Shown here piece after piece: positions 43,383 through 51,867 of a DNA stretch of 64,000 nucleotides (the first letter of the stretch is position 1; every line of letters starts with the position of its first letter). The translations under genes were made by a program, and so were the position numbers. The DNA comes from Streptomyces tropicalis (GTDB lineage: Bacteria; Actinomycetota; Actinomycetes; Streptomycetales; Streptomycetaceae): NCBI RefSeq assembly GCF_029269835.1, contig NZ_JARJBB010000005.1:310001-374000 (forward strand). The letters run 5' to 3'. The notes beneath the pieces are model-generated. The model saw only the letters and a list, made by a program, of their open reading frames with translations. It ran no database searches and had not been told where the DNA came from.

Positions 43383-43808
43383 ATGACTGTCGCCACGACC
43401 CAGCAGAGCGGCGGAGGCGGAGGTACCAGTGGCCTCTACGACGTACTCGAACTGGTGCTGGACCGAGGTCTTGTCATCGACGCCTTCGTCCGGGTGTCGC
43501 TCGTCGGCATCGAAATTCTGAAGATCGACGTCCGTGTCGTCGTCGCCAGCGTGGACACGTACCTGCGCTTTGCCGAAGCGTGCAACCGGCTTGACCTGGA
43601 AAGCGGCGCGAACAAGAGTCCCGGCCTGCCGGAAATCGTGGGCGACACCATGGAATCCGGTGCGCGCGGCAAGACCAAGGGCGCCCTGTCCGGAGCCGCC
43701 CAGACCATTTCGGAAGCCTTCAGCCAGGCCCGTGACGAGGGCGAGAGCCAGTCCCGGCCGCGTCAGCGCCGGGCCTCCTCGAGCCGCCGCAAGGAGGAGC
43801 AGGAGTGA
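43383..43808 (+). CDS. gvpA: Gas vesicle structural protein GvpA
   Basis: The 141-residue main shell protein has the conserved core at about 16-73 ([39 protein letters not shown]). It has a longer C-terminal extension (about 70 residues, Gly/Ala/Arg-rich) than the ~70-residue cyanobacterial GvpA, as is normal for Streptomyces. The ATG at 43383 was chosen because it gives the core at the expected distance. The stop overlaps the gvpF start by GTGA. Confidence 0.95.
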   Translation: MTVATTQQSGGGGGTSGLYDVLELVLDRGLVIDAFVRVSLVGIEILKIDVRVVVASVDTYLRFAEACNRLDLESGANKSPGLPEIVGDTMESGARGKTKGALSGAAQTISEAFSQARDEGESQSRPRQRRASSSRRKEEQE

Positions 43809-44548
43809 GCACGTACGTCTACGGCATCGCGGACGCCGACCACCCGACCCTGCCCGAGGGCATGGAAGGCATCGGAAGTCCGGCACTGAAGGTCCGCACG
43901 GTCAAGGGCGGCGGGCTCGCCGCGCTCGTCAGCGACGCTCCCGAGAATCTGCGGCCCAAGCGCCGGGACCTGCTCGCTCACCAGAACGTCCTGGCCGAAG
44001 CCGGAGGCGGCGGGACCATCCTGCCGATGCGCTTCGGCAGCGTGGCGCACGACGACGACGCAGTCGCCTCCGCCCTGGAGGAACGGGCCACGCACTACCG
44101 GGAGCGGCTGGAAGCCCTGAGCGACCGGGTGGAGTACAACGTCAAGGCCCAGCACGACGAAGACGCCGTGCTGCACACCGTCATGGCCCAGAACGCCGAC
44201 GTACGCGCCCTGACGGAGAGCAACCGGGGCTCCGGGGGTGGGACGCACGAGGACAAGCTGCGCCTGGGCGAACTGGTCGTCAAGGCCGTGCAGGCTCGCG
44301 AGGTCCAGGACGCCGAGCTGGTGCGCGCCACCCTTGAACCGCACGCGGACGCCGTCAGCGCCGCGCCCGAGAGCAGCGGCTGGATCACCAATCTCTCCTT
44401 CCTCGTGAACCGCGCCACTTCCGAGCGGCTGCTGGGGGCGATCGAGGAACTGCGCCAGGCACACCCCCACCTGGTGTTCCGCGTCAACGGCCCGCTGCCG
44501 CCCTACAGCTTCGTGGAACCAGGCCCGGCGGCTCCGGCCGCGGACTGA
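43805..44548 (+). CDS. gvpF: Gas vesicle protein GvpF
   Basis: A 247-residue GvpL/GvpF-family protein. [11 protein letters not shown] at the N terminus, the [15 protein letters not shown] segment [13 protein letters not shown], and [38 protein letters not shown] at the C terminus are typical. GvpF binds GvpA and assists nucleation of the vesicle wall. GTG start inside the gvpA stop. A second family copy, GvpL, lies at 47008. Confidence 0.94.
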   Translation: MSTYVYGIADADHPTLPEGMEGIGSPALKVRTVKGGGLAALVSDAPENLRPKRRDLLAHQNVLAEAGGGGTILPMRFGSVAHDDDAVASALEERATHYRERLEALSDRVEYNVKAQHDEDAVLHTVMAQNADVRALTESNRGSGGGTHEDKLRLGELVVKAVQAREVQDAELVRATLEPHADAVSAAPESSGWITNLSFLVNRATSERLLGAIEELRQAHPHLVFRVNGPLPPYSFVEPGPAAPAAD

Positions 44549-44555
44549 GGCCTTC

Positions 44556-44801
44556 ATGGGGCTGCTGAGCGAGGTACTCCTGCTGCCGCTGGCTCCGGTG
44601 AGGGGCTCCATGTGGGTCCTGGACCAAGTGGTCGCGGAAGCAGAGCGCCAGTACTACGACCCCTCGGCCGTGCAGGCCCAGCTGGCCCGTCTGGAGGAGC
44701 AGCTGGAGGCCGGCGACATCGACGAGGAGACGTTCGACCGCCTGGAGGACGAACTCCTCGACCGGCTGGAAGCCAGTCGGACCAGACAAGCAGGCGCGTG
44801 A
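44556..44801 (+). CDS. gvpG: Gas vesicle protein GvpG
   Basis: The 81-residue protein opens with a hydrophobic stretch (MGLLSEVLLLPLAPVRG) and continues with an acidic helix (LARLEEQLEAGDIDEETFDRLEDELLDRLEASR), typical for GvpG, an assembly accessory protein. It follows gvpF by 7 bp. Confidence 0.92.
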   Translation: MGLLSEVLLLPLAPVRGSMWVLDQVVAEAERQYYDPSAVQAQLARLEEQLEAGDIDEETFDRLEDELLDRLEASRTRQAGA

Positions 44802-44831
44802 AGTCTCGCGTGCAGGAACGGACGACACACC

Positions 44832-45467
44832 ATGAACCGAGCATCACTCGGACTCGCCGTAGGAGCCGGCTACGTCCTCGGACGCACCAAGAAGATGAAG
44901 CTTGCGTTCGCCGTCGGCACCTTGGTCGCCGGCAAGAAGCTGCAGCTGAGTCCCACGGCCGTCCTCGATCTAGTCCGTACGCGGTTGGATGCCAACCCGG
45001 CGTTCAAGGAGATAGGCGGACAGCTCCGCGAGGACTTCCGAGGGGTCGGCAAGGCCGCGACCGGCGCGATTCTCGAACGGCAGATGGAGGGTCTCGCCAA
45101 CCGGCTGCACAGCAGGACCGCCGGCGTGCGTGACCGCATCGAGGGTGTGGCGCCCGACCTCGACGATGTCGACGACGTGGCGGACAAGGCCACGGGAGGA
45201 CGGGGCGGGAAGCTCACGGGACGCTCGTCGCGGAGCGCCGACAGTGAGGAGGAGAGCGACGAGCAGGCGCAGGACGCGGACCGTCCGGCACCTCGCAAGC
45301 GGACCCAGGCACGAAAGTCGGCCGCGTCCGACGGGCGGAAGACAGCGCCTCGCAAGCGCAGCCAGACGGCCGGCAAGAAGGCGGCCTCGTCTCCGGCCAA
45401 GAAGGCCGCGGGGACCGCCCGGCGGTCCCCGCGCGGCGGAGCGAAGGGAGAGCGCGGCAATGGCTGA
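44832..45467 (+). CDS. gvpY: Gas vesicle protein GvpY
   Basis: The 211-residue GvpY has a short N-terminal hydrophobic/Gly segment (ASLGLAVGAGYVLGRTKKMK), then an amphipathic helical region to about 115, and a Lys/Arg/Ala/Pro-rich tail ([19 protein letters not shown]) similar to histone-like tails. It is specific to streptomycete clusters and its role is unknown. Its stop overlaps gvpZ by 8 bp. Confidence 0.88.
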   Translation: MNRASLGLAVGAGYVLGRTKKMKLAFAVGTLVAGKKLQLSPTAVLDLVRTRLDANPAFKEIGGQLREDFRGVGKAATGAILERQMEGLANRLHSRTAGVRDRIEGVAPDLDDVDDVADKATGGRGGKLTGRSSRSADSEEESDEQAQDADRPAPRKRTQARKSAASDGRKTAPRKRSQTAGKKAASSPAKKAAGTARRSPRGGAKGERGNG

Positions 45468-46653
45468 GCCGACCAGGGCGAACCCGCTCACGGATCTGGC
45501 CAGGAGCCAGGCCGCCGAACGGCTCAAGGCCGAGGCGCAGGACTACCTGGCCGCGCAGGCGACGCGCGTTCTGACCGGAGCCGGTCGCAAGCTGGGCCGG
45601 ACCACGAGCACGCTCAACGACATCGCGCAGGGGAACAGCCCGGGCTTCGCCAAACTCGCCCTGCAGAGCGGCCGCAAGCTCGCCGAGGGCAAGGGTCCCG
45701 TGCGCACGGCGGTCGAAGTGGGCGCCGGCCACCTCAAGGACAACGTGGTCAGCGGGGTCAAGGGCCTGTTCGGCAAGGGCGGCAAGGGCAAGTCCAAGTC
45801 CGGCGGCGGCAACAAGCCGACGGTCATCCTCGAGAGCATCGACGTCGGAGTCGACGTACGCGCTGCCTACGACCAGTGGACGCAGTACCAGGAGTTCTCC
45901 ACCTTCGCCCGGGGCGTCAAGAACGCCAACCGTGCGGACGACGTGACCTCCGACTGGCAGATGAAGATCTTCTGGTCCAGCCGGAGCTGGAAGGCGCACA
46001 CCACCGAGCAGATACCCGACCAGCGCATCTGCTGGACCTCCGAGGGGGCCAAGGGCACCACGAAGGGGGTCGTCACCTTCCATGAGCTCGGCGAGAACCT
46101 GACCCGCGTCCTTCTGATCATCGAGTACTACCCGAAGGGCCTCTTCGAGAAGACCGGCAACATCTGGCGTGCGCAGGGCCGCCGTGCCCGCCTGGACCTC
46201 AAGCACTTCGCACGCTTCGTCTCCCTCAAGGGCGAAGCGACCGACGGCTGGCGCGGTGAGATCCGCGACGGTGAGGTCGTGCGCAGCCACGACGACGCCG
46301 TGGCCGAGGAGGACGAGCGGCGCGCCCAGGACTCCCCGGACGACGTGCACGAGGGTGAACCTTCCGATCAGGCGGACGACCACGAGGACGATGCCTACGC
46401 GGACGAGGAGCCCCGGGAGCACACCGAGGAGGACGAGTACGCGGACGAGGACGAGTACGTCGACGAGGACGAGCCGGCGTACGAGGACGAGGACGACGAG
46501 TACACCGACGACGAGCCCGAGGACGAGTACGCCGACGACGAGGAGTTCGAGGACGAGTACGCCGACGACGAGCCCGAGGACGAGTACGTCGACGACGAGG
46601 ACGGTTCCGAGAGGCGTGGGCGCCGCGAGCACGCAGATGCCCGGAGCCGTTGA
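45460..46653 (+). CDS. gvpZ: Gas vesicle protein GvpZ (SRPBCC-domain, acidic tail)
   Basis: The 397-residue protein has an N-terminal helical region (about 1-115), an SRPBCC (polyketide-cyclase-like) domain at about 125-265 (TVILESIDVGVDVRAAYDQW, KIFWSSRSWKAHTTEQIPDQRICW, KGLFEKTGNIWRAQGRRARLD), and an Asp/Glu/Tyr-rich tail of about 110 residues made of loose DEYADDE/DEPEDEY repeats. The tail is unlike its neighbours in composition. The SRPBCC fold can bind hydrophobic ligands; its link with gas vesicles is known only from gene order. Confidence 0.9.
   Translation: MAEPTRANPLTDLARSQAAERLKAEAQDYLAAQATRVLTGAGRKLGRTTSTLNDIAQGNSPGFAKLALQSGRKLAEGKGPVRTAVEVGAGHLKDNVVSGVKGLFGKGGKGKSKSGGGNKPTVILESIDVGVDVRAAYDQWTQYQEFSTFARGVKNANRADDVTSDWQMKIFWSSRSWKAHTTEQIPDQRICWTSEGAKGTTKGVVTFHELGENLTRVLLIIEYYPKGLFEKTGNIWRAQGRRARLDLKHFARFVSLKGEATDGWRGEIRDGEVVRSHDDAVAEEDERRAQDSPDDVHEGEPSDQADDHEDDAYADEEPREHTEEDEYADEDEYVDEDEPAYEDEDDEYTDDEPEDEYADDEEFEDEYADDEPEDEYVDDEDGSERRGRREHADARSR
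46480..46600 (+). repeat. Acidic degenerate repeats in the gvpZ tail
   Basis: The region encodes about seven loosely repeated DE(Y/P)-containing units, e.g. DEYADDE and DEPEDEY, reflected in near-identical 24-30 bp segments (46520-46548 and 46556-46584 share most bases). Composition is strongly Asp/Glu/Tyr. Confidence 0.6.
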
Positions 46654-47015
46654 TGGGTCCCGCAAGCAGCTTTCCCGACTCCCCCCTGGGCGGGGGGAGT
46701 TCGGGGGCGAACCTCGCCGACATCCTGGAACGCGTGCTCGACAAGGGCATCGTCATCGCGGGCGACATCCGCATCAATCTGCTCGACATCGAACTGCTCA
46801 CCATCAAACTGCGCCTGATCGTGGCGTCGGTCGACAAGGCCAAGGAGATGGGCATCGACTGGTGGGAGCACGACCCGGCCTTGTCCTCGGGCGCCCGCCA
46901 CAAGGAACTCGCTGAGGAGAACGCCGAGTTGAAGAGGCGGCTCGCCGCCCTGGAGAGCGGGGACGCTCACGAGGCGCTCGACACGGCCCGACGGAGGGAG
47001 CCGCGGCATGAGTGA
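46653..47015 (+). CDS. gvpJ: Gas vesicle protein GvpJ
   Basis: The 120-residue protein has the GvpA/GvpJ fold at about 18-68 (ANLADILERVLDKGIVIAGDIRINLLDIELLTIKLRLIVASVDKAKEMGIDWW), followed by a coiled-coil-like acidic helix. GvpJ is a minor wall component needed for nucleation. ATG at 46653 overlaps the gvpZ stop by one base; TTG at 46650 adds one residue. The stop overlaps gvpL. Confidence 0.92.
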   Translation: MGPASSFPDSPLGGGSSGANLADILERVLDKGIVIAGDIRINLLDIELLTIKLRLIVASVDKAKEMGIDWWEHDPALSSGARHKELAEENAELKRRLAALESGDAHEALDTARRREPRHE

Positions 47016-47862
47016 TCTCCGCTATGTCTATGCGGTCTGCAGCCCCCTCGGGGCCCCGCTCGGAGCGGACCTGGCCGGTGTCGGGGGCGCCGCTCCTCGC
47101 ACGGTGCACCACGCCGGTCTGACCGCGATGGTGAGCGACGTGCCGGCCGACCAGTTCTCCGAGAGTGCCCTGCGCCGCCACCTGGAGAACCTCGACTGGC
47201 TGGCCGAGACCGCTCGTGCCCACGACACGGTGATCGCGGCCCTCGCCAAGGTCACCAGCCCGGTGCCGTTGCGCCTGGCCACGGTGTTTCGCGACGACAG
47301 CGGCGTACGCGCCATGCTGGAGACAGAGGCCGACCGGCTCCGCGCCTCTCTCACGCGCATCCACGAACGGGTCGAGTGGGGGGTGAAGGTCTATGTGGAG
47401 GAGGAGCAGGCCGAGCCGACTGCAGCGCCACGCGGTGGCTCCGGCGCCGCGGACCACGGCGGGCGAAGCCGCCTGTCGGGAAGCTCCCTCGCCACGGGGT
47501 CGGGACGTGACTACCTTCGCCGCCGCCGGGCCGAGCGAGCGGGCCGCGACGAGGTGTGGCGACGGGCGGAGACCTTCGCGCAGCGCCTGCACGACCAGTT
47601 GTCGCTGCACGCCGACGAGACGCGGCTCCACGCCCCGCAGAGTCCCGAACTCACCCGGGCCGCGGGCCGCAACGTCCTCAACGCGGCCTACCTGGTGCAC
47701 CGTTCGGCATCGGATGCCTTTGCGGAACAGGTCGACGCACGCAAGGACGAGCAGCCCGGTCTGCGAGTGGAACTGACCGGACCCTGGGCCGCGTACTCCT
47801 TCTCCCGGCAGCCCGAGGAACGCTCGGACACGACGCAACCGTCGGCAGGTGACACGCCATGA
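47008..47862 (+). CDS. gvpL: Gas vesicle protein GvpL
   Basis: The 284-residue GvpL/GvpF-family protein is longer than GvpF because of an internal Gly/Arg-rich insertion (about 134-175). Conserved parts are LRYVYAVCSPLGAPL, SALRRHLENLDWLAETARAHDTVI, VTSPVPLRLATVFRDD, and LNAAYLVHRSASDAFAEQVD. It overlaps gvpJ by 8 bp and gvpS by 4 bp. Confidence 0.93.
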   Translation: MSDLRYVYAVCSPLGAPLGADLAGVGGAAPRTVHHAGLTAMVSDVPADQFSESALRRHLENLDWLAETARAHDTVIAALAKVTSPVPLRLATVFRDDSGVRAMLETEADRLRASLTRIHERVEWGVKVYVEEEQAEPTAAPRGGSGAADHGGRSRLSGSSLATGSGRDYLRRRRAERAGRDEVWRRAETFAQRLHDQLSLHADETRLHAPQSPELTRAAGRNVLNAAYLVHRSASDAFAEQVDARKDEQPGLRVELTGPWAAYSFSRQPEERSDTTQPSAGDTP

Positions 47863-48047
47863 CCGTCATCGAACGGCGAGAGATAGCCCTCGTGGACCTG
47901 CTGGACAGGCTCCTCGCGGGCGGGGTCGTCCTCACGGGGGACATCACCTTGCGCATCGCGGACGTGGACCTGGTCCGGATCGATCTGAACGCCTTGATCA
48001 GTTCGATCAACGAGACTGTCCCCTCCCCCTGGGAAGGTGCGCTGTGA
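47859..48047 (+). CDS. gvpS: Gas vesicle protein GvpS
   Basis: A 62-residue GvpA-like protein (ERREIALVDLLDRLLAGGVVLTGDITLRIADVDLVRIDLNALISS), the short form of the GvpA/J fold without an extension. In Streptomyces it is named GvpS. It overlaps both neighbours (ATGA with gvpL, GTGA with gvpK), so translation is coupled. Confidence 0.93.
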   Translation: MTVIERREIALVDLLDRLLAGGVVLTGDITLRIADVDLVRIDLNALISSINETVPSPWEGAL

Positions 48048-48424
48048 GCGCTCCGGACGACATGCAGCCCCCGGCCGAGGCGGCGGAGCACACCGACAGT
48101 GATCTGTGCTCCGCGTGCCGAGCAGCGCCCCGCAGTCCCGGGGTGGAGCGGCGGCGCGGGCAGATCCAGATCGAGCCCGACTCCGTGGAACGCGATCTGA
48201 TGAAGCTCGTGCTCACCATCGTGGAACTCCTGCGGCAGCTGATGGAGCGGCAGGCACTGCGGCGCTTCGACCAGGGCGACCTCACCGAGGAGCAGGAGGA
48301 CCGCATCGGTCTGACCCTGATGCTCCTCGAGGATCGGATGGCCGAACTGCGCGACCGCTACGACCTCGGCCCCGAGGACCTCAACATCGACCTGGGGCCG
48401 CTCGGGCCGCTCCTGCCGCGCTGA
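48044..48424 (+). CDS. gvpK: Gas vesicle protein GvpK
   Basis: A 126-residue GvpK-type protein. The conserved part is residues about 45-125 (IEPDSVERDLMKLVLTIVELLRQLMERQALRRFDQGDLTEEQEDRIGLTLMLL, then LGPEDLNIDLGPLGPLL). GvpK is required for vesicle formation. GTG at 48044 overlaps gvpS; GGAAGG is upstream. It is the last gene before the long terminator hairpin. Confidence 0.94.
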   Translation: MSAPDDMQPPAEAAEHTDSDLCSACRAAPRSPGVERRRGQIQIEPDSVERDLMKLVLTIVELLRQLMERQALRRFDQGDLTEEQEDRIGLTLMLLEDRMAELRDRYDLGPEDLNIDLGPLGPLLPR

Positions 48425-49113
48425 GACCCGCGGTCACCGGACGTGTACGCGAACTGAGCGGCGCTCTCCGCCCCCGTTGTGCGGCGTGACGATTCCTTGG
48501 CCGCGGGCGTGCCACATGGACCCCGACTGCCGGCCCGGACCTCTTCAGGTCCGGGCCGGCAGTCGGGGTCCATGTGGCTGCAGGGGAGGCGGAGCATGGA
48601 GAGCTCGCCGGTGCCCGGCGTGCCGGGCCTGTCGCCGAGAGCACTGCGGGTGCCGGCCTGCACCGCGTCCTCCTGTTCCTCCTGCAGGTCGCAGGCGTTC
48701 CCGGCGGACGACACCGGACCCTCGCCGTCGCTGCCGCACTCCCCCTCCCCGGAGCGGGGCGGTGGCTCGTGCCGCCGGGTCTTCACACGGTTCCGGTCGC
48801 CGCACCCGTTCGTTCGCGGGCGAGCCGTTCACCCGACGGCCGCGCCCCGCCCCCTGCGCCCCGGCCCCGACGGATTCGGGCGATCCGCCCTCGAGAGGCA
48901 CGCCGTCCCGACCGGCACCGGGCGGCGAGAGCACGTCGACCACGGTCCGTACAGCCGCCCACCAGGGCCTCGGCGGCGCACTGGACGACATGTGGCCCTC
49001 ACCACAAATCACTTAATTCCGGACAAAGAGATGTGTATAAGTGGCTTTAGAGCTAATTCCCCCCTAGGCGATCAGCTCCAGGAATTCGACGAAGAGCGGC
49101 AAGGGAGAAGCGT
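48425..49113. other. Long intergenic region after the gas-vesicle operon
   Basis: This 689-bp gap contains the 32-bp hairpin at 48511-48578. Frames through the rest are Arg/Pro/Gly-rich shadow frames without family resemblance. The last ~110 bp before the transpeptidase are AT-richer (AATCACTTAATTCC and GTGTATAAGT), where the L,D-transpeptidase promoter is probably located. Confidence 0.55.
48511..48578. terminator. Perfect 32-bp stem with CTTC loop after gvpK
   Basis: Arms 48511-48542 and 48547-48578 are perfect reverse complements (GCCACATGGACC...CGGACCT) with a CTTC tetraloop. It starts 86 bp past the gvpK stop, as expected for the operon terminator. The stem is exceptionally long for a terminator, so attenuation, RNA processing or a mobile origin cannot be excluded. 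Confidence 0.75.
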
Positions 49114-50355
49114 TTGATCACGGCACGTAAACGACGCACCGGGCTGGTGACTGCAGCCGGTGCACTTGGCGGTGCACTCGCGCTCACGGCCCTCGCCGGC
49201 ACCAGCAACGCCGCCACCGGCGGCAACGGTGCCCCGACACCTGCACCTGCGGCTTCGGGCGATCATCAGGCGGCCGCCCAGGACGCCTCCGACGCCCGCA
49301 TAGAGATCACGCCCGCGCAAGGGGCCCACCACGTCGGGACTCACGACCCCGTCAAGGTCACCGTCAGTGACGGCAAGCTCACCAAGGTGACCATGACCGC
49401 CGTCGCGACCGGTACCGAGGTTCCGGGCACCCTGGCTGCGGACGGCCTGTCCTGGACGTCGAACGGCCCCCTGGAGCGGGCCACCACGTATCAGGTCGCC
49501 GCAGAGGCCGAGGACGCCAAGGGCCGCTCCGCCACCCAGAACGCCACGATCAGCACGCTCTCCCCCGCCAACGACTTCATCGGGCACGTCTCCCCCGAGG
49601 ACGGCTCGACCGTCGGCGTGGGCATGCCGGTGACGGTCGGCTTCGACAAGGCGATCGGCGACAAGGCCGCCGTGGAGTCGAGGATCCAGGTCAGCTCCAG
49701 CAGCGGTCAGCGGGTCGTCGGTCACTGGCTCAACGACGAGCGTCTCGACTTCCGCCCCGAGAACTACTGGAAGCCCGGCTCCACCGTCACCGTCACCCTC
49801 CAGCTCCACGGCCTCCAGAAGAGGGTCACGTTCAAGATCGGCCGAAGCCAGATCAGCACGGTCGACGCCAAGACGAAGCGGATGGCCGTCGTACGGGACG
49901 GCAGGACGATCAGGACCATCCCGATCTCGTCCGGCAGCCCCGAGCACCCGACGTACAACGGCCGGATGGTCATCTCCGAGAAGTACCGGCAGATCCACAT
50001 GGCCGGTGCGACCGTCGGCCTCCTGGACAAGAACGGCAAGCCCGCGTACGACATCCAGGCGGTGCCGCACGCCATGCGCCTGACCGCCTCGGGCACGTTC
50101 ATCCACGGGAACTACTGGGCGCCCGACTCGGTCTTCGGCAAGGTCAACACCAGCCACGGCTGCGTGGGCCTGAAGGACGCCAGGAACGGCCGCGACGGCC
50201 GGCAGCCCGCCGCGTGGTTCTTCGACAACTCGATGATCGGTGACGTCGTGATCGTCAAGAACTCCGCGGACAAGACCACGCTGGCACCGGACAACGGCCT
50301 CAGTGACTGGAACATGCCGTGGAGCGAGTGGGTCGCGGGGAGCCCCACCAGCTGA
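49114..50355 (+). CDS. L,D-transpeptidase (YkuD) with Ig-like domains
   Basis: A 413-residue secreted enzyme with a signal peptide (ARKRRTGLVTAAGALGGALALTALAG) and two Ig-like domains (about 60-150 and 155-240). A YkuD domain follows with catalytic cysteine C350 in NTSHGCVGL and histidine in FIHGNYWA. It cross-links peptidoglycan 3-3 or attaches proteins to it, outside the membrane. There is no lipobox cysteine. TTG at 49114 has AAGGGAG upstream; no ATG/GTG in a better position exists. Confidence 0.94.
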   Translation: MITARKRRTGLVTAAGALGGALALTALAGTSNAATGGNGAPTPAPAASGDHQAAAQDASDARIEITPAQGAHHVGTHDPVKVTVSDGKLTKVTMTAVATGTEVPGTLAADGLSWTSNGPLERATTYQVAAEAEDAKGRSATQNATISTLSPANDFIGHVSPEDGSTVGVGMPVTVGFDKAIGDKAAVESRIQVSSSSGQRVVGHWLNDERLDFRPENYWKPGSTVTVTLQLHGLQKRVTFKIGRSQISTVDAKTKRMAVVRDGRTIRTIPISSGSPEHPTYNGRMVISEKYRQIHMAGATVGLLDKNGKPAYDIQAVPHAMRLTASGTFIHGNYWAPDSVFGKVNTSHGCVGLKDARNGRDGRQPAAWFFDNSMIGDVVIVKNSADKTTLAPDNGLSDWNMPWSEWVAGSPTS

Positions 50356-50670
50356 CGCCACGTCACTCCCCACGGGAACCCGAACCCCTTCCGCCGGGCG
50401 GCGGCCGACATGGTGCCGGCCGCCGCCCGCGGCGTCCGGGCGCTCGAGCAGTGCTCACCGCATGGAGGACCGGCCGTGCTGGATCGCGCTCACTCTTGGC
50501 CACGGCCCCGGCCGCACCCACCCGCAGGTGTGACGAACAGTCAGAAAAGTCGGCGGAGAGTCAGCATGAGACCGGCTGAACATGGCTACAGATGACCACA
50601 GGTGCACATGAGCCCATTCCCGTGATTCTCACCTTGGCCTGGGAAGACGTCAGATACAAGGGAGGACTGA
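50356..50670. other. Intergenic region with transpeptidase terminator
   Basis: The gap of 315 bp contains a 12-bp hairpin terminator at 50396-50428. The remainder up to the acyltransferase shows no coding frame of conserved type; its promoter is not obvious. A GGGAGG ribosome-binding site lies at 50660-50665. Confidence 0.55.
50396..50428. terminator. 12-bp hairpin terminator after the L,D-transpeptidase
   Basis: GGGCGGCGGCCG (50396-50407) pairs perfectly with CGGCCGCCGCCC (50417-50428) across a 9-nt loop, 41 bp after the stop. Confidence 0.7.
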
Positions 50671-51414
50671 TTGAGTGAGGTGCGAGCCGTGTTCTATTAC
50701 CTGCTCAAGTACGTACTGCTGGGCCCCCTGCTGCGTCTGGTGTTCCGCCCGCGGATCGAGGGACTCGACCACGTCCCGGACTCGGGCCCGGCGATCATCG
50801 CCGGCAACCACCTGTCGTTCTCCGACCACTTCGTCATGCCGGCGATCCTCAGACGACGCATCACCTTCCTGGCGAAGGCCGAGTACTTCACCGGGCCGGG
50901 CCTGAAGGGCCGGCTCACCGCGGCCTTCTTCCACAGCGCCGGGCAGATCCCGGTCGACCGGTCCGGCAAGGAGGCGGGTCAGGCGGCGATCCGCGAGGGG
51001 CTGGGCGTGCTCGGCCGGGACGAGCTGCTGGGGATCTACCCGGAGGGCACCCGCTCGCACGACGGCCGCCTCTACAAGGGGAAGGTCGGCGTGGCGGTCA
51101 TGGCCCTGCGGGCCCAGGTCCCCGTCGTGCCCTGCGCGATGATCGGCACGTTCGAGGCGCAGCCGCCCGGCAGGAAGATCCCGCACGTCCGCCGGATCGC
51201 GATCCGTTTCGGCGAGCCGCTGGACTTCTCGCGCTACGCGGGGATGGAGGACGAGAAGGCGGTGCTGCGGGCCGTCACCGACGAGATCATGTACGCCATC
51301 CTCGCCCTCTCCGAGCAGGAGTACGTCGACCAGTACGCGGCGGACGCCAAGGCGGAGTTGTCGGCAGCCCGGCGCACCCGGGATCGCAGGCTCCCGCGGG
51401 CGCCCCTGAGCTGA
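50671..51414 (+). CDS. 1-acyl-sn-glycerol-3-phosphate acyltransferase (PlsC family)
   Basis: A 247-residue acyltransferase with a hydrophobic N-terminal segment and the motifs NHLSFSD (H-x4-D catalytic pair, near 46) and YPEGTRSHDG near 130. It transfers acyl chains to lysophosphatidic acid or related acceptors at the membrane. TTG at 50671 sits 5 nt after GGGAGGA and yields MSEVRAVFYYLLKYVLL; a downstream GTG at 50689 is also in frame. The next gene is a broken epimerase. Confidence 0.92.
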   Translation: MSEVRAVFYYLLKYVLLGPLLRLVFRPRIEGLDHVPDSGPAIIAGNHLSFSDHFVMPAILRRRITFLAKAEYFTGPGLKGRLTAAFFHSAGQIPVDRSGKEAGQAAIREGLGVLGRDELLGIYPEGTRSHDGRLYKGKVGVAVMALRAQVPVVPCAMIGTFEAQPPGRKIPHVRRIAIRFGEPLDFSRYAGMEDEKAVLRAVTDEIMYAILALSEQEYVDQYAADAKAELSAARRTRDRRLPRAPLS

Positions 51415-51428
51415 ACCGTGCGCGCCCC

Positions 51429-51509
51429 CGCCCCACCGACGTGGCGGGCCCCGGGCCCGCCCCCCCCCCCCCCACGCGCCGGCCCGGGGCCCGGCACGTC
51501 GGTGGGGCG
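51429..51509. repeat. 29-bp inverted repeat with 14-C run in the loop
   Basis: Arms 51429-51457 and 51481-51509 pair with a single mismatch (CGCCCCACCGACGTG outer part is perfect). The loop, 51458-51480, contains an uninterrupted run of 14 C at 51460-51473. The right arm continues directly into the epimerase remnant. This may be a terminator, a recombination joint, or an assembly artefact. Confidence 0.75.
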
Positions 51510-51867
51510 CACCCCGTGGTCGGAGGAGCGGCCGCTGGTGTGCGACATGGCGGCCGCGCGGCGGGAGCTGGGGTACCGGCCGGTGGAGAGCTATGCGGAG
51601 AGCCTGGCGCGGACGGTCTCCTGGCTCACCGGGGAGCCGGCCCGCAGGGACTGGCGGGAGGCGTTCCCGCTGCTGGCCCGTGCCTACCCGGACCTGTTCG
51701 ACTACGCGGCGGAGGACTGCCGGCTCGAGGTCCGAGGTCCCGTCCGCAGGGGACGCGAAGGGGCGGCCGGACCGGCCGGCCGCCCCTCGCGCGATGTGCG
51801 TGCGCCTACGGCTTGGGCGTGGCGTGCGGTCCGCAGGTCACGTCCGCGGGGTCCACCCGACCGGTGA
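51508..51867 (+). pseudogene. C-terminal remnant of an NAD-dependent epimerase/dehydratase
   Basis: The frame encodes about 75 residues (PWSEERPLVCDMAAARRELG, YRPVESYAESLARTVSWLTG, EAFPLLARAYPDLFDYAAED) that look like the C-terminal end of an SDR-type NAD(P)-dependent epimerase. The N-terminal Rossmann part with its GxxGxxG motif is absent. Upstream lies a hairpin and a poly-C tract instead of coding sequence, and the frame runs on into the peptidase gene's convergent 3' end as low-complexity sequence. A truncated pseudogene is the simplest reading; a sequence or assembly error is the main alternative. Confidence 0.5.

Noticed and set aside
48425..49113. Open frames of 140-210 codons on both strands after gvpK
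   Set aside because: They run through the perfect hairpin and have only Arg/Pro/Gly composition with no family motif.
51418..51507. Start of the epimerase remnant at an upstream in-frame codon
   Set aside because: That part encodes a Pro-rich stretch from the poly-C hairpin and is not epimerase sequence.
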